Source: Massilia oculi | GTDB taxonomy: Bacteria > Pseudomonadota > Gammaproteobacteria > Burkholderiales > Burkholderiaceae_D | Reading direction: 5' to 3' | DNA length: 64,000 bases | Assembly: GCF_003143515.1 (NCBI RefSeq) | Contig: NZ_CP029343.1 | Span: 2,542,001-2,606,000 of the forward strand | Shown here: piece after piece, positions 19,285 to 28,608 of the stretch | How positions within the stretch are numbered: the stretch's first letter is position 1 | How the letters are laid out: each line of letters starts with the position of its first letter | Notes under the pieces: model-generated | Databases searched by the model: none | Seen by the model: the letters and a program-made list of their open reading frames with translations, nothing else | Told to the model about the DNA's origin: nothing | Translations under genes and position numbers: made by a program

Positions 19285-19824
19285 TTAGTTCCTGAACGGG
19301 AATTTGAAGGCGGCGAGCAGCGCTTTGGCTTCTTCGTCGGTCTTAGCAGTCGTGGTGATCGAGATGTTCATGCCACGCAGCGCATCGATCTTGTCGTAGT
19401 CGATCTCTGGGAAGATGATCTGCTCTTTGACACCGATGTTGTAGTTGCCACGGCCGTCGAACGATTTGCCGCTCACGCCACGGAAGTCACGCACGCGCGG
19501 CAGGGCCACGGTGATGAAACGGTCCAGGAATTCGTACATGCGGGCGCCGCGCAGGGTCACCATCGTGCCGATCGGGTAGCCTTCGCGGATCTTGAAACCT
19601 GCGATTGCCTTGCGAGCCTTGGTCACGACTGGCTTCTGGCCAGCGATCTTGGTCAGGTCGCCGGTAGCGTGCTCGATGATCTTCTTGTCGGCGACTGCTT
19701 CCGACAGACCCATGTTCAGGGTGATCTTGGTCAGGCGCGGCACTTCCATCACCGACTTGTAGCCGAATTTCTCGGTCAGTTCGGCGACGACTTTGTCTTT
19801 GTAAATTGCTTGGAGACGGGCCAT
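19285..19824 (-). CDS. rplE: 50S ribosomal protein L5
   Basis: 179 residues, [16 protein letters not shown], with [18 protein letters not shown]. Binds 5S rRNA and contacts the P-site tRNA. spc operon. Confidence 0.98.
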   Translation of the reverse strand: MARLQAIYKDKVVAELTEKFGYKSVMEVPRLTKITLNMGLSEAVADKKIIEHATGDLTKIAGQKPVVTKARKAIAGFKIREGYPIGTMVTLRGARMYEFLDRFITVALPRVRDFRGVSGKSFDGRGNYNIGVKEQIIFPEIDYDKIDALRGMNISITTTAKTDEEAKALLAAFKFPFRN

Positions 19825-19830
19825 TTCTTA

Positions 19831-20145
19831 TTACCCTTTCACTACTTCGCCGTTCGACTTGAAGACGCGGACTTTCTTGCCGTCCTGGTCTTTGAAGCCA
19901 ACGCGATCTGCCTTGCCGGTCGCGGCGTTGAACAGCGCGACGTTCGACACGTGAATCGGCATAGTCTTGTCGACGATACCACCAGTAACACCGGTCATCG
20001 GGTTCGGCTTGGTCGCTTTCTTAGCGACGTTGACGCCTTCGACGATGACGTGTTCAGCGTCTACACGCTTCTGAACGACGCCACGCTTGCCCTTGTCCTT
20101 ACCGGTCAGAACGATGACTTCGTCGTTTTTACGAATCTTATCCAT
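19831..20145 (-). CDS. rplX: 50S ribosomal protein L24
   Basis: 104 residues; KOW motif in [19 protein letters not shown]. Early assembly protein of the large subunit. spc operon. Confidence 0.98.
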   Translation of the reverse strand: MDKIRKNDEVIVLTGKDKGKRGVVQKRVDAEHVIVEGVNVAKKATKPNPMTGVTGGIVDKTMPIHVSNVALFNAATGKADRVGFKDQDGKKVRVFKSNGEVVKG

Positions 20146-20156
20146 GTCGCGTATCC

Positions 20157-20525
20157 TTACAGAACTTCAGGTGCCAGGGACACGATCTTCATGAACTTCT
20201 CGGTACGCAGCTCGCGCGTCACCGGTCCGAAGATACGGGTACCGATCGGCTCCAGCTTGGCGTTCAGCAGGACGGCGGCATTGCCGTCGAACTTGACCAG
20301 GGAACCATCCTGGCGGCGCACACCCTTGGCGGTACGCACAACCACGGCATTGTAAATTTCACCTTTCTTGACGCGGCCACGTGGGGCAGCGACTTTCACG
20401 GTGACCTTGATGATGTCGCCAATGCTCGCGTAACGGCGCTTCGAGCCGCCCAACACCTTGATGCACAGAACTTCCTTGGCACCGGTGTTGTCGGCTACTT
20501 CGAGCCGGCTTTCGGTTTGAATCAT
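20157..20525 (-). CDS. rplN: 50S ribosomal protein L14
   Basis: 122 residues, [19 protein letters not shown], ending [18 protein letters not shown]. First gene of the spc part; a 238-base gap with a candidate promoter lies before it, matching the S10/spc boundary of E. coli. Confidence 0.98.
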   Translation of the reverse strand: MIQTESRLEVADNTGAKEVLCIKVLGGSKRRYASIGDIIKVTVKVAAPRGRVKKGEIYNAVVVRTAKGVRRQDGSLVKFDGNAAVLLNAKLEPIGTRIFGPVTRELRTEKFMKIVSLAPEVL

Positions 20526-20658
20526 AGTATTTTCTTTCCCAACTTAAGCCGTAGAAAACCCCACGGAAACCCATGGGCCTGCGGTCAGTCTTGGTCCCGC
20601 CGTGCCGCCCCTGCTGGAGCACCACGATTGGGTGATTGGACTTTCCAATAACGCATTC

Positions 20659-20687
20659 GTTACAGGCCGCACTTGCCGAGGGGACAA
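20659..20687 (-). promoter_or_regulatory. Candidate spc-operon promoter
   Basis: In the gap between rpsQ and rplN the minus strand carries TTGTCC, 17 bases, TGTAAC. Each hexamer matches the sigma-70 consensus at 4 of 6 places and the spacing is ideal. Location equals that of the E. coli spc promoter. Confidence 0.5.
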
Positions 20688-20709
20688 ACTGCGGCAACAC
20701 ATGAACGAA

Positions 20710-20737
20710 GCCCGCTAGTATCTCAGATACCAGCGGG
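20710..20737 (-). terminator. Hairpin after rpsQ (S10/spc boundary)
   Basis: GCCCGCT-x-GTATC pairs with GATAC-x-AGCGGGC, with one mismatch and a TCA loop, 27 bases after the rpsQ stop. On the minus strand it is followed only by TTCGTT, so it is probably a partial terminator upstream of the candidate spc promoter. Confidence 0.55.
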
Positions 20738-20763
20738 CCACGCAAGACAAATTTTCTAGATAC

Positions 20764-21036
20764 TTACAGTACCTGTGCGACTTGCAACACTTTGGTCACA
20801 GTCCACGCTTTCGTCTTCGAGATCGGGCGACCTTCTGCGATCTCGACGGTGTCACCGATTTTCGCTTCGTTCGCTTCGTCGTGCGCGTGATACTTGTTCG
20901 AGCGCACGATGATCTTGCCGTACAGCGGGTGCTTGACGTGACGTTCGATCAGCACGGTCACCGTCTTGTCCATTTTGTCGGACACGACTTTGCCGACCAG
21001 CGTACGCTTCAGCGCCGTTTTAGTGGTGTCGTTCAT
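20764..21036 (-). CDS. rpsQ: 30S ribosomal protein S17
   Basis: 90 residues, OB fold with [20 protein letters not shown]. Its start overlaps the rpmC stop by 4 bases. Last gene of the S10 part. Confidence 0.98.
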   Translation of the reverse strand: MNDTTKTALKRTLVGKVVSDKMDKTVTVLIERHVKHPLYGKIIVRSNKYHAHDEANEAKIGDTVEIAEGRPISKTKAWTVTKVLQVAQVL

Positions 21037-21224
21037 TTGGCTTCCTTCGTGTTCATCACAGTCTTCACACGCGCGATATCGCGACGTACTTTCTTGAGCT
21101 GCGCGGTGTTACCGAGCTGCTGGGTAGCGACTTGCATGCGCAGACCGAACTGGGCCTTCAGCAGCTCGTTCAGCTCCTTCTGCAGCGCTTCCTGGTCTTT
21201 GCCGCGGAGTTCCGATGCTTTCAT
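21033..21224 (-). CDS. rpmC: 50S ribosomal protein L29
   Basis: 63 residues from ATG at 21224 ([18 protein letters not shown]). A TTG two codons upstream is less likely because AGGAG lies exactly 6 bases before the ATG. Exit-tunnel protein that contacts signal recognition particle and trigger factor. Confidence 0.96.
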   Translation of the reverse strand: MKASELRGKDQEALQKELNELLKAQFGLRMQVATQQLGNTAQLKKVRRDIARVKTVMNTKEAK

Positions 21225-21236
21225 ATTCAACTCCTG

Positions 21237-21656
21237 TTATTGGCCAACTTGGCGCACCACGAAGGTGGTAGCCAGTGGCAGTTTGGCAGCGGCCAGGCGG
21301 AACGCTTCGCGCGCCAGTTCTTCAGCGACGCCGTCCATCTCGTACAGGACTTTGCCTGGCTGGATTTCAGCGACGTAGTATTCCGGATTACCCTTACCGT
21401 TACCCATACGGACTTCGGCCGGCTTGTTCGAGATCGGCTTGTCCGGGAAGATACGGATCCAGATACGACCGCCACGCTTGATGTGACGGGTCATGGCACG
21501 ACGAGCCGCTTCGATCTGGCGTGCGGTGATACGGCCGCGGGCAACTGCCTTCAGGCCGAATTCGCCGAACGACACAGCGGTGCCGCGGGTGTGCGAAATG
21601 CCGGTGTTACGGCCTTTCTGCTCTTTACGATATTTCCTGCGCGATGGCTGCAGCAT
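21237..21656 (-). CDS. rplP: 50S ribosomal protein L16
   Basis: 139 residues, [17 protein letters not shown], with [20 protein letters not shown]. Near the peptidyl-transferase A site. S10 operon. Confidence 0.98.
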   Translation of the reverse strand: MLQPSRRKYRKEQKGRNTGISHTRGTAVSFGEFGLKAVARGRITARQIEAARRAMTRHIKRGGRIWIRIFPDKPISNKPAEVRMGNGKGNPEYYVAEIQPGKVLYEMDGVAEELAREAFRLAAAKLPLATTFVVRQVGQ

Positions 21657-21658
21657 GC

Positions 21659-22456
21659 TTATTCTCCTGCTTTCTCAGCTGCCGGCTTGGCAGCGGCGCG
21701 GCGGCCCGCTGGAGCGGCACCTGGCTTCGCGCCTGGACGTGGACGGCTGCCTGGCTTGCCGTCGTCACGACGTGGGCCGCGTGGCTTCTTCTCGTCCGGC
21801 GGGGTGTCGATCACAGGTGCTTCGCCCGTTGGGGAGCGGTCGCCCTTGTAGACCCAGACCTTGACGCCGATGATGCCGTAGGTGGTCGATGCTTCGCTGG
21901 TGCCGTAGTCGATATCGGCGCGCAGGGTGTGCAGAGGCACACGGCCTTCGCGGTACCATTCGGTACGTGCGATTTCGATGCCGTTCAGGCGGCCCGACGA
22001 CATGATCTTGATGCCGACGGCGCCCAGGCGCATTGCGTTCTGCATTGCGCGTTTCATGGCGCGGCGGAACATGATGCGCTTTTCGAGCTGCTGCGAGATC
22101 GAATCGGCGATCAGCCGCGAATCGATCTCTGGCTTGCGGATCTCTTCGATATTGACGTGCACAGGCACGCCCATGATCTTCGCCAGCGAAGTCTTCAGCA
22201 CTTCGATGTCTTCGCCTTTTTTACCGATCACGACGCCAGGACGCGACGAGTAAATGGTGAAGCGTGCGTTCTTGGCAGGACGCTCGATGACGATGCGGCC
22301 GACCGAAGCGTTCTTCAGCTTCTTTTTCAGGAAAGCGCGAGCTTCCAGGTCTTCTTTCAGCATGTCAGCGAAGTTGCCGTTACCAGCGTACCAGCGCGAT
22401 GCCCAGTTACGGGTGACCGCCAGGCGGAAGCCGGTTGGGTGGATTTTCTGACCCAT
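21659..22456 (-). CDS. rpsC: 30S ribosomal protein S3
   Basis: 265 residues, longer than the E. coli protein because of a Pro/Arg/Lys/Ala-rich C-terminal tail from about residue 215, common in betaproteobacteria. KH domain with [15 protein letters not shown]. Forms the mRNA entry helicase site with S4 and S5. Confidence 0.98.
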   Translation of the reverse strand: MGQKIHPTGFRLAVTRNWASRWYAGNGNFADMLKEDLEARAFLKKKLKNASVGRIVIERPAKNARFTIYSSRPGVVIGKKGEDIEVLKTSLAKIMGVPVHVNIEEIRKPEIDSRLIADSISQQLEKRIMFRRAMKRAMQNAMRLGAVGIKIMSSGRLNGIEIARTEWYREGRVPLHTLRADIDYGTSEASTTYGIIGVKVWVYKGDRSPTGEAPVIDTPPDEKKPRGPRRDDGKPGSRPRPGAKPGAAPAGRRAAAKPAAEKAGE

Positions 22457-22467
22457 CGTGTGACTCC

Positions 22468-22797
22468 TTAGTTACCGACAGTCACGTAGATGTGACAGGA
22501 TTGTTTCGAAATGCGATCGCCGCGGCCTTTTGCACGTGCAGTAAAGCGCTTCAGGATCGGGCCCTTTTCGACGTAGATCTGGGTGACTTTCAGCTCGTCG
22601 ATGTCCGCGCCATCGTTGTGTTCCGCGTTGGCGATCGCCGACTCGAGAACCTTCTTGATGATGGTCGCGCCCTTTTTCGGGCTGAACTGCAGAATGTTGA
22701 GTGCTGCGTCAACTTTCTTGCCACGAATCAGGTCGGCGACCAGGCGGCCTTTTTGTTCCGACAGGCGCACGCCTTTGAGGATTGCTTTAGTTTCCAT
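22468..22797 (-). CDS. rplV: 50S ribosomal protein L22
   Basis: 109 residues, [19 protein letters not shown], with the exit-tunnel loop [19 protein letters not shown]. Its ATG shares one base with the rpsS stop (TAATG), so they are coupled. Confidence 0.98.
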   Translation of the reverse strand: METKAILKGVRLSEQKGRLVADLIRGKKVDAALNILQFSPKKGATIIKKVLESAIANAEHNDGADIDELKVTQIYVEKGPILKRFTARAKGRGDRISKQSCHIYVTVGN

Positions 22798-23072
22798 TAT
22801 CGTTTCGCCTTCTTGTCAGCGGCGTGGCCCTTGAACGTACGGGTCAGCGCGAATTCGCCGAGCTTGTGGCCGACCATGTTCTCCGACACGTACACAGGCA
22901 CGTGCACCTTGCCGTTGTGGACGGCGATCGTCAGACCGATGAAGTCGGGGGTGATCGTCGAGCGGCGCGACCAGGTTTTGACTGGCTTCTTGTCTTTGCT
23001 CGCTTGCGCGGCTTCGACTTTTTTCACCAGGTGGGCGTCAATGAACGGCCCTTTTTTCAATGAACGAGTCAT
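22797..23072 (-). CDS. rpsS: 30S ribosomal protein S19
   Basis: 91 residues, [18 protein letters not shown], with [18 protein letters not shown]. Binds 16S rRNA head with S13. S10 operon. Confidence 0.98.
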   Translation of the reverse strand: MTRSLKKGPFIDAHLVKKVEAAQASKDKKPVKTWSRRSTITPDFIGLTIAVHNGKVHVPVYVSENMVGHKLGEFALTRTFKGHAADKKAKR

Positions 23073-23081
23073 GATTTATCC

Positions 23082-23909
23082 TTATTTCTTGCCGCGGCGC
23101 GAGACGATCATCGACGAAGTGCGCTTGTTCGAACGCGTCTTCTTGCCCTTGGTCTGCTGGCCCCATGGCGACACTGGATGACGACCAGCTGCCGTACGAC
23201 CTTCACCACCACCGTGCGGGTGATCGATCGGGTTCATGACCACACCGCGGACGGTAGGACGAACACCGCGCCAGCGCATCGCGCCAGCCTTGCCGATCTT
23301 GCGCAGGCTGTGCTCGGCGTTGCCGACTTCACCCACGGTTGCACGGCACTCGATGTGCACGCGACGGACTTCACCCGAGCGCAGGCGAACCTGGGCGTAG
23401 GTGCCTTCACGGGCCATCAGCACGACGCCGGCGCCGGCGGTACGGGCCATCTGGGCACCCTTACCTGGCAGCATTTCGACGCAGTTCATCACGGTACCGA
23501 CCGGGATGTTGCGGATTGGCAGGCAGTTACCGGCCTTGATCGGCGCTTCCGAGCCGTTCATGACGGTGTCACCGACCGACAGACCCTTGGTGGCGATGAT
23601 GTACTGACGCTCGCCGTCCGCGTAGCACAGCAGTGCGATGTGCGCGGTACGGTTCGGGTCGTATTCGATACGCTCGACCTTGGCAGGAATGCCGTCCTTC
23701 TGGCGCTTGAAGTCGACCAGACGGTAGTGCTGCTTGTGACCACCGCCTTTGTGACGGGTGGTGATGTGACCGTTGTTGTTACGGCCGGCGGTTTTCGATT
23801 TCTTTTCAACCAGGGCTGCGAGCGGACGGCCTTTGTACAGGCCTTCGGTCACAACTTTCACCATGCCGCGACGGCCTGGGGAGGTTGGCTTCATCTTAAC
23901 GAGTGCCAT
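23082..23909 (-). CDS. rplB: 50S ribosomal protein L2
   Basis: 275 residues; contains the conserved [18 protein letters not shown] loop with the histidine linked to peptidyl transfer. Starts [15 protein letters not shown]. Shares one base with the rplW stop. Confidence 0.98.
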   Translation of the reverse strand: MALVKMKPTSPGRRGMVKVVTEGLYKGRPLAALVEKKSKTAGRNNNGHITTRHKGGGHKQHYRLVDFKRQKDGIPAKVERIEYDPNRTAHIALLCYADGERQYIIATKGLSVGDTVMNGSEAPIKAGNCLPIRNIPVGTVMNCVEMLPGKGAQMARTAGAGVVLMAREGTYAQVRLRSGEVRRVHIECRATVGEVGNAEHSLRKIGKAGAMRWRGVRPTVRGVVMNPIDHPHGGGEGRTAAGRHPVSPWGQQTKGKKTRSNKRTSSMIVSRRGKK

Positions 23910-24226
23910 TATTTAGCCTCCTCGACAAAATTGATTTCCTGGCCTGGCTTCAGGCACACGAAAGCACGCTTGGTGTGGTTGCGACGGCCGGTGAAACGAC
24001 CCGAACGCTTTTGCTTGCCTTCGCGGTTCACGGTTTGCACCGATTCCACTTCGACCTTGAACAGCAGTTCGACGGCAGCCTTGATTTCTGGCTTAGTCGC
24101 GTCAGGCAGGACCTTGAACACGATCTGCTCGTTCTTTTCCGCGACGAAGGTAGCCTTCTCGGAAATGATCGGAGCCAGCAGCACCTTCATCAGGCGCTCT
24201 TCGCTGAATTTGATTGCGGCGCTCAT
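23909..24226 (-). CDS. rplW: 50S ribosomal protein L23
   Basis: 105 residues, with [20 protein letters not shown] and [23 protein letters not shown] tunnel-exit segment (docking site of SRP and trigger factor). Overlaps rplD by 4 bases (ATGA). Confidence 0.97.
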   Translation of the reverse strand: MSAAIKFSEERLMKVLLAPIISEKATFVAEKNEQIVFKVLPDATKPEIKAAVELLFKVEVESVQTVNREGKQKRSGRFTGRRNHTKRAFVCLKPGQEINFVEEAK

Positions 24227-24843
24227 GCGTACATCTCCTCGATCTTGGCCAGAGCAGCTTTCGTGACCAGGACTTTTTTGTAGAACACCAGCGACATCGG
24301 ATCAGCGTGCTTCGGCTCGACGACCAGCACGTGCGGCAGGTTGCGCGATGCCAGTTCCAGGTTCTCATCGATGGTGTCGGTGATCACCAGGACCGATTCC
24401 AGGCCCATGGTCTGCAGTTTTTGCGACAGCAGCTTGGTCTTTGGAGCTTCGATCGACAGGTTCTCGACCACGTTCAGGCGGCCTTCGCGAGCCAGTTGCG
24501 AGAAGATCGAGCAGATACCTGCACGGAACATCTTCTTGTTAACTTTGTGCGAGAAGTTCTCGTCCGGGGTGTTCGGGAAGATACGACCACCGCCGCGCCA
24601 CAGTGGCGACGACGACATACCAGCACGAGCGCGGCCGGTGCCTTTCTGGCGCCATGGCTTCTTGGTCGTGTGGTGGACTTCTTCACGGTCCTTCTGCTTG
24701 CGGTTGCCGCTACGTGCGTTGGCGGCGTAGGCGACGACGATCTGGTGGATCAGGGCTTCGTTGTATTCACGACCGAACACTTCGTCGGTTGCTGCAACGT
24801 TGGCGCCAGCTTGACCTTGCTCATTCAGGAGCTTCAGTTCCAT
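24223..24843 (-). CDS. rplD: 50S ribosomal protein L4
   Basis: 206 residues, with the tunnel loop [20 protein letters not shown]. In E. coli free L4 represses the S10 operon through a leader upstream of rpsJ; here rpsJ is about 15 kb away in a separate transcript, so any such control would act on the leader before rplC or not at all. Confidence 0.98.
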   Translation of the reverse strand: MELKLLNEQGQAGANVAATDEVFGREYNEALIHQIVVAYAANARSGNRKQKDREEVHHTTKKPWRQKGTGRARAGMSSSPLWRGGGRIFPNTPDENFSHKVNKKMFRAGICSIFSQLAREGRLNVVENLSIEAPKTKLLSQKLQTMGLESVLVITDTIDENLELASRNLPHVLVVEPKHADPMSLVFYKKVLVTKAALAKIEEMYA

Positions 24844-24845
24844 GC

Positions 24846-25502
24846 TTACGCTCCTTTCTTGGCTTTGGTTTTGACAGCTGGCTTGACGACCACTTGGCCG
24901 TTCTTCGCGCCAGGAACGGCACCTTTGACCAGCAGCAGCTGGCGGTCGGCGTCGATGCGAGCGATTTCCAGGTTCTGGGTGGTGACGGTAACGTCGCCCA
25001 TGTGACCGGTCATGCGCTTGCCTGGGAACACGCGGCCTGGATCCTGGGCCATACCGATCGAGCCAGGAACATTGTGCGAACGCGAGTTACCGTGGGTAGC
25101 ACGGCCCGAAGCGAAGTTGTAACGCTTGATGGTACCGGCGTAGCCCTTACCGATCGAGGTGCCTTGCACGTCGATTTTCTGGCCCACTTCGAACATCGAA
25201 GCATCAATGGTGTCGCCGGCTTTGAGTTCAGCGGCTTTGGTGGAATCGATGCGGAATTCTTTCAGCATCGTACCGGCTTCGACGCCAGCTTTGGCGTAGT
25301 GACCGGCGGCGGCCTTGGTCACGCGGGAAGCGCGACGTTGACCGAAGACGACCTGAACTGCGGTGTAGCCATCAGTTTCAGGGGTTTTGACTTGTGCGAC
25401 ACGGTTGTTCGACACGTCCAGCACGGTGACAGGGATCGAATCGCCGTCATCCGTAAAGATACGCATCATGCCAACCTTGCGACCGAGGAGGCCCAGGCTC
25501 AT
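24846..25502 (-). CDS. rplC: 50S ribosomal protein L3
   Basis: 218 residues, [19 protein letters not shown], with the [18 protein letters not shown] region reaching the peptidyl-transferase centre and the methylated-Gln site. First gene of this ribosomal block; rpsJ, normally its upstream neighbour, is absent here. Confidence 0.98.
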   Translation of the reverse strand: MSLGLLGRKVGMMRIFTDDGDSIPVTVLDVSNNRVAQVKTPETDGYTAVQVVFGQRRASRVTKAAAGHYAKAGVEAGTMLKEFRIDSTKAAELKAGDTIDASMFEVGQKIDVQGTSIGKGYAGTIKRYNFASGRATHGNSRSHNVPGSIGMAQDPGRVFPGKRMTGHMGDVTVTTQNLEIARIDADRQLLLVKGAVPGAKNGQVVVKPAVKTKAKKGA

Positions 25503-25558
25503 TTTTTCTCCATTCCCACCTACGATTGGGCGGGGGTAGTTGAACTACTAAAAAATAC

Positions 25559-25578
25559 GGGTCAAAAAAGACAGACCC
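25559..25578 (-). promoter_or_regulatory. Small hairpin in the rplC leader
   Basis: GGGTC...GACCC arms around TGTCTTTTTT on the minus strand, about 57 bases before rplC and just downstream of the candidate promoter. Might be an attenuator-like leader structure; the short stem makes this uncertain. Confidence 0.3.
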
Positions 25579-25593
25579 ATACCGAAGCCGGCT

Positions 25594-25622
25594 AGTATAG
25601 CGCGCAAAAGGCTTCGGCGCAA
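25594..25622 (-). promoter_or_regulatory. Candidate promoter of the rplC-led S10 block
   Basis: Minus strand TTGCGC, 17 bases, TATACT (5 of 6 for the -10). The predicted transcript starts near 25587, leaving a leader of about 85 bases before rplC. It gives the truncated S10 operon its own promoter. Confidence 0.55.
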
Positions 25623-25705
25623 CAGGAAAAATCGGAGTCGAGACCGGCCTGTTGCGCTTTTCGCATTCACTGGAGAAAGAAGAATCCGCTCTAGCCGAGC
25701 GGCAC

Positions 25706-25733
25706 AGAAAAGGCACACCGCTGCGCCTTTTCT
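25706..25733 (-). terminator. Terminator-like hairpin after the tRNA
   Basis: Arms AGAAAAGGC/GCCTTTTCT (9 bp) around a 10-base loop, 44 bases past the tRNA 3' end. The T-run lies within the 3' arm. Confidence 0.55.
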
Positions 25734-25776
25734 CTACAGGCTACGACCATTGCTGGGAGCCTGCGATCTGGAAGTC

Positions 25777-25853
25777 TGGTGGGCGGTGCAGGATTCGAAC
25801 CTGCGACCCCTTGGATGTCGACCAAGTATTCTAACCAGCTGAACTAACCGCCC
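25777..25853 (-). tRNA. tRNA-Val (anticodon GAC), CCA encoded
   Basis: 77 bases folding as a full cloverleaf: acceptor GGGCGGT/ACCGCCC, D arm GTTCAGCTGGTTAGAAT, anticodon stem CTTGG/CCAAG with loop TCGACAT, T arm GCAGG-TTCGAAT-CCTGC, A73 and a genomic CCA. The anticodon in the standard register is GAC, and A73, A35 and C36 fit valine identity. Position 33 is C, where U is almost universal. The D arm and variable loop look like tRNA-Asp. The type call is therefore good but not certain. Confidence 0.85.
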
Positions 25854-26255
25854 GGGGAGCCGAATTATAAGTGCCTGGCTTGAAGTTTTGCAATAGCTTT
25901 TTTCGCGTGCTCGTCAATTTCCTGCGGCGCCGACGACGGCCCGCGCCTGCGTTCCAACGGAATCGCCGGTTGAAGATGTCGGCTCGAAATGCTATTGTAC
26001 AAATGTATTTCGAGGGGCGGCTGCGTCGCGCGCACCTGCGCACGTGATTTCCGGCATCCATGCCGGCGCTGCCCTCCCTCCTCCGCCTGGCGGTTCCCCG
26101 ACGTGTCGATCGCGCATTCCACTACAAGAGAGCGCAGGTCCGCGTCCCGCCTTTCTCCGGCCCGCGCGCCTCCCCGGCGAGCACCGTGGGCCCAGACCTG
26201 GTCCGCCACCCAACTCATGGCTCATGGGCGGACGCATCGCTGCAAAGGATGAAGA
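25854..26255. other. Divergent intergenic region tRNA-Val / ggpPS
   Basis: 402 bases with no gene that I can support. It holds the tRNA promoter and, on the plus strand, a possible promoter TTGAAG (25970-25975), 17 bases, TATTGT (25993-25998), each hexamer matching consensus at 4 of 6 places. If used, ggpPS would have a leader of about 250 bases. The region is otherwise GC-rich without a clear stem-loop of note. Confidence 0.5.
25864..25893 (-). promoter_or_regulatory. Promoter of the tRNA-Val gene
   Basis: TTGCAA, 18 bases, TATAAT (perfect -10) on the minus strand. The start point expected 6-7 bases downstream falls a few bases before the tRNA 5' end. Confidence 0.75.
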
Positions 26256-28574
26256 ATGACTGTCATTGAAACACGCCACTGGCCGCGCCAGCTCGATCCC
26301 TCACGCCTGGTCCTGGCTACCGACCTCGACGGCACACTGCTGGCCGGCACCCACGAGGCGCGGCGCCGCATCCGCGAACTGTTTTCCGGCGCCCTGCCGG
26401 AGGCGAAACTGGTGTTCGTCACCGGCCGCGGCCTCGAAACCGTCATCCCGCTACTGTCCGACCCGACGGTGCCGCGGCCCCACTACATCATCGCCGACGT
26501 CGGCGCCACCATCGTCGACGCCGACCTGCGGCCGGTCGAACCGCTGGCGCAGGAGATCGCGGCGCGCTGGCCGGGCACGCAGGCGGTGCTGAAGGCGCTG
26601 GCCGGCTTCCCGGACCTGGTGCGCCAGTCGGTGCCGCAGGAGCGCCGCGTCTCTTTCTACGCCACCGAGGAGGCCCTGACGCCTGAGCTCCGGAATGCCG
26701 TCGACGACCTCGGCTGCGACCTGCTGTTTTCGGCCGGCCGCTACCTGGACGTGCTGCCGCGCGGCGTCGGCAAGGGCGTCGCGGTGCGCCGCCTGGCGGA
26801 AGTCGCCGGCTTCGATCCGGCCCATATCGTGGTGGCCGGCGACACCCTGAACGACCTGTCGATGTTCGAGGCGGGTTTCCGCGGCGTGGTGGTCGGCGCC
26901 GCCGAACCGGCGCTGGTGCAGGCGGTGCGCAAGATGCCGCGCGTGGTGGTGGCCGACGCCGCCGGCTGCGGCGGCATCCTGCAGGCCTTCGGCCGCCATG
27001 GCCTGCGCCTGGACGACGGAAGCGAAGCGCTCGAGGCCATCTCGTATGGCGAGGCCGAACTCGTCATGGTCTACCACCGCCTGCCCTATGACGAAGTGGT
27101 CGAAGGCGGCGTCACCCACCAGCGCCGCCCGAAAAGCCCGAACGGCATCATGCCGACCCTGCTCAGTTTTTTCGCCGGCGGGCGCAAGGGCTCGTGGGTC
27201 GCGTGGTCGCAGCAGGCCAGCCGCACGCCCAGCGGCTTCATCCCGCACGTCGCCTTCGATGCGCAGCACTACCCGCAGCTCAAGGCGGCCCGGATTCCCC
27301 TGACGGCGGACGACATCGACCAGTTCTACAAGAAGTTCTCGAAAGAGGCGTTCTGGCCGATCATCTTTTCCTTCCCCGATAAAGCCGAATTCCGCCAGGA
27401 CCACTGGGAACGCTTCCTGGAAGTGAACCGCCTGTTCGCCGAGCAGACCGCGCGCGAGGCGGCGCCCGGCGCCACCGCCTGGATCCACGACTACAACCTG
27501 TGGATGGTGCCGGCCTTCCTGCGCCCGCTGCGGCCCGACCTGACGATCGCCTTCTTCCATCACACCGCCTTCCCCTCCAGCGACGTGTTCAACATCCTTC
27601 CGTGGCGCAACGACATCATCGGCAGCCTGCTGCAGTGCGACTACGTGGGCTTCCACATCCCGCGCTACGTCGAGAACTTCGTCGATGCCGCGCGCTCCTG
27701 CGCGCCGGTCGAGGTGCTCGACGCCGTGCCGTGCGCGCCGCGCTACCTGACCTTCGGTTGCGCCCTGGGCGTGGACCGCATGCACACCGCGCTCGAGGTG
27801 GGCGGACGCCGGGTCACGCTGGGCGCCCATCCGGTGGGCACCAACGCCGGCCTGATCGAAGACCTGGTCAGGAGCGACGACGTCCAGCGCCAGATCGTCG
27901 AATGGGACGAATACCTGGATGGCCGCACCGGCATCATCTCGATCGAGCGCCTCGACTACGTGAAGGGATCGCTGGAAAAGCTGCAAGCCTACGAGCGCAT
28001 GCTCGAACAGCATCCCGAGCTGCTGGGCAAGGTCATGCTCATCAATATCATCACGCCGGCGGCATCGGGCATGGAGATCTACGACAGCCTGCGCGAGGAA
28101 CTGGACCGCACCGTGGGCCGCATCAACGGCCGCTTCTCGACCCTGGACTGGGTACCGGTGCGCTACTTCTACCGCTCGCTGCCGTTCGAGGAAGTCGTGG
28201 CCCACTACGCCGCCTGCGACGTCGCCTGGATCACGCCGCTGCGCGACGGCCTGAACCTGGTGGCGAAGGAGTACGTGGCCACCCGCCACGCCGCCGGCCG
28301 GCCGGGCACGCTGGTGCTGTCCGAATTCGCCGGCGCCGCCGTCGAGCTGCATGGCGCGCTGCTGGTGAACCCGTATGACAGGAACGCGATGAGCGCGACC
28401 CTCTACAACGCACTGACCATGGGCGCCGACGAAGTGGCCTACCGCTCCGGACGCATGGCGGCGATCGTGAACGACCGCGACGTGGCGCGCTGGGGCGACG
28501 ACTTCCTGGCCGCGCTGTCGGCCCTGCCGTCATCCGGCCCGGAGGACGGGCAGGAAGAGCGTTCCGCCGCCTGA
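26256..28574 (+). CDS. ggpPS: Glucosylglycerol-phosphate synthase/phosphatase fusion (GgpPS)
   Basis: 772 residues; AAGGA 6 bases before the ATG. The N-terminal third is a HAD phosphatase: TDLDGTLLA (Asp23, Asp25), FVTGRG, a GKGVAVRRL lysine and AGDTLNDLSMF near 195. The C-terminal two thirds are a GT20 glycosyltransferase with WIHDYNLWMVP (near 410), AFFHHTAFPSSDVFN, SIERLDYVKGS and RDGLNLVAKEYVA. HDYNLWMVP and FHHTAFP are GgpS-like rather than OtsA-like. Bifunctional phosphatase-synthase proteins of this order make the compatible solute glucosylglycerol from ADP-glucose and glycerol-3-phosphate in some salt-tolerant gamma- and plant-associated bacteria. The MscS gene next door supports osmoadaptation. 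A trehalose-phosphate synthase/phosphatase is the alternative. Confidence 0.85.
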   Translation: MTVIETRHWPRQLDPSRLVLATDLDGTLLAGTHEARRRIRELFSGALPEAKLVFVTGRGLETVIPLLSDPTVPRPHYIIADVGATIVDADLRPVEPLAQEIAARWPGTQAVLKALAGFPDLVRQSVPQERRVSFYATEEALTPELRNAVDDLGCDLLFSAGRYLDVLPRGVGKGVAVRRLAEVAGFDPAHIVVAGDTLNDLSMFEAGFRGVVVGAAEPALVQAVRKMPRVVVADAAGCGGILQAFGRHGLRLDDGSEALEAISYGEAELVMVYHRLPYDEVVEGGVTHQRRPKSPNGIMPTLLSFFAGGRKGSWVAWSQQASRTPSGFIPHVAFDAQHYPQLKAARIPLTADDIDQFYKKFSKEAFWPIIFSFPDKAEFRQDHWERFLEVNRLFAEQTAREAAPGATAWIHDYNLWMVPAFLRPLRPDLTIAFFHHTAFPSSDVFNILPWRNDIIGSLLQCDYVGFHIPRYVENFVDAARSCAPVEVLDAVPCAPRYLTFGCALGVDRMHTALEVGGRRVTLGAHPVGTNAGLIEDLVRSDDVQRQIVEWDEYLDGRTGIISIERLDYVKGSLEKLQAYERMLEQHPELLGKVMLINIITPAASGMEIYDSLREELDRTVGRINGRFSTLDWVPVRYFYRSLPFEEVVAHYAACDVAWITPLRDGLNLVAKEYVATRHAAGRPGTLVLSEFAGAAVELHGALLVNPYDRNAMSATLYNALTMGADEVAYRSGRMAAIVNDRDVARWGDDFLAALSALPSSGPEDGQEERSAA

Positions 28575-28608
28575 AGCTTCACCGTTGAAATGAAAGGGAA
28601 ATGAAACC

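Noticed and set aside
25706..25733. Hairpin after the tRNA as a small RNA gene
   Set aside because: A 9-bp stem right after the tRNA is more simply its terminator.
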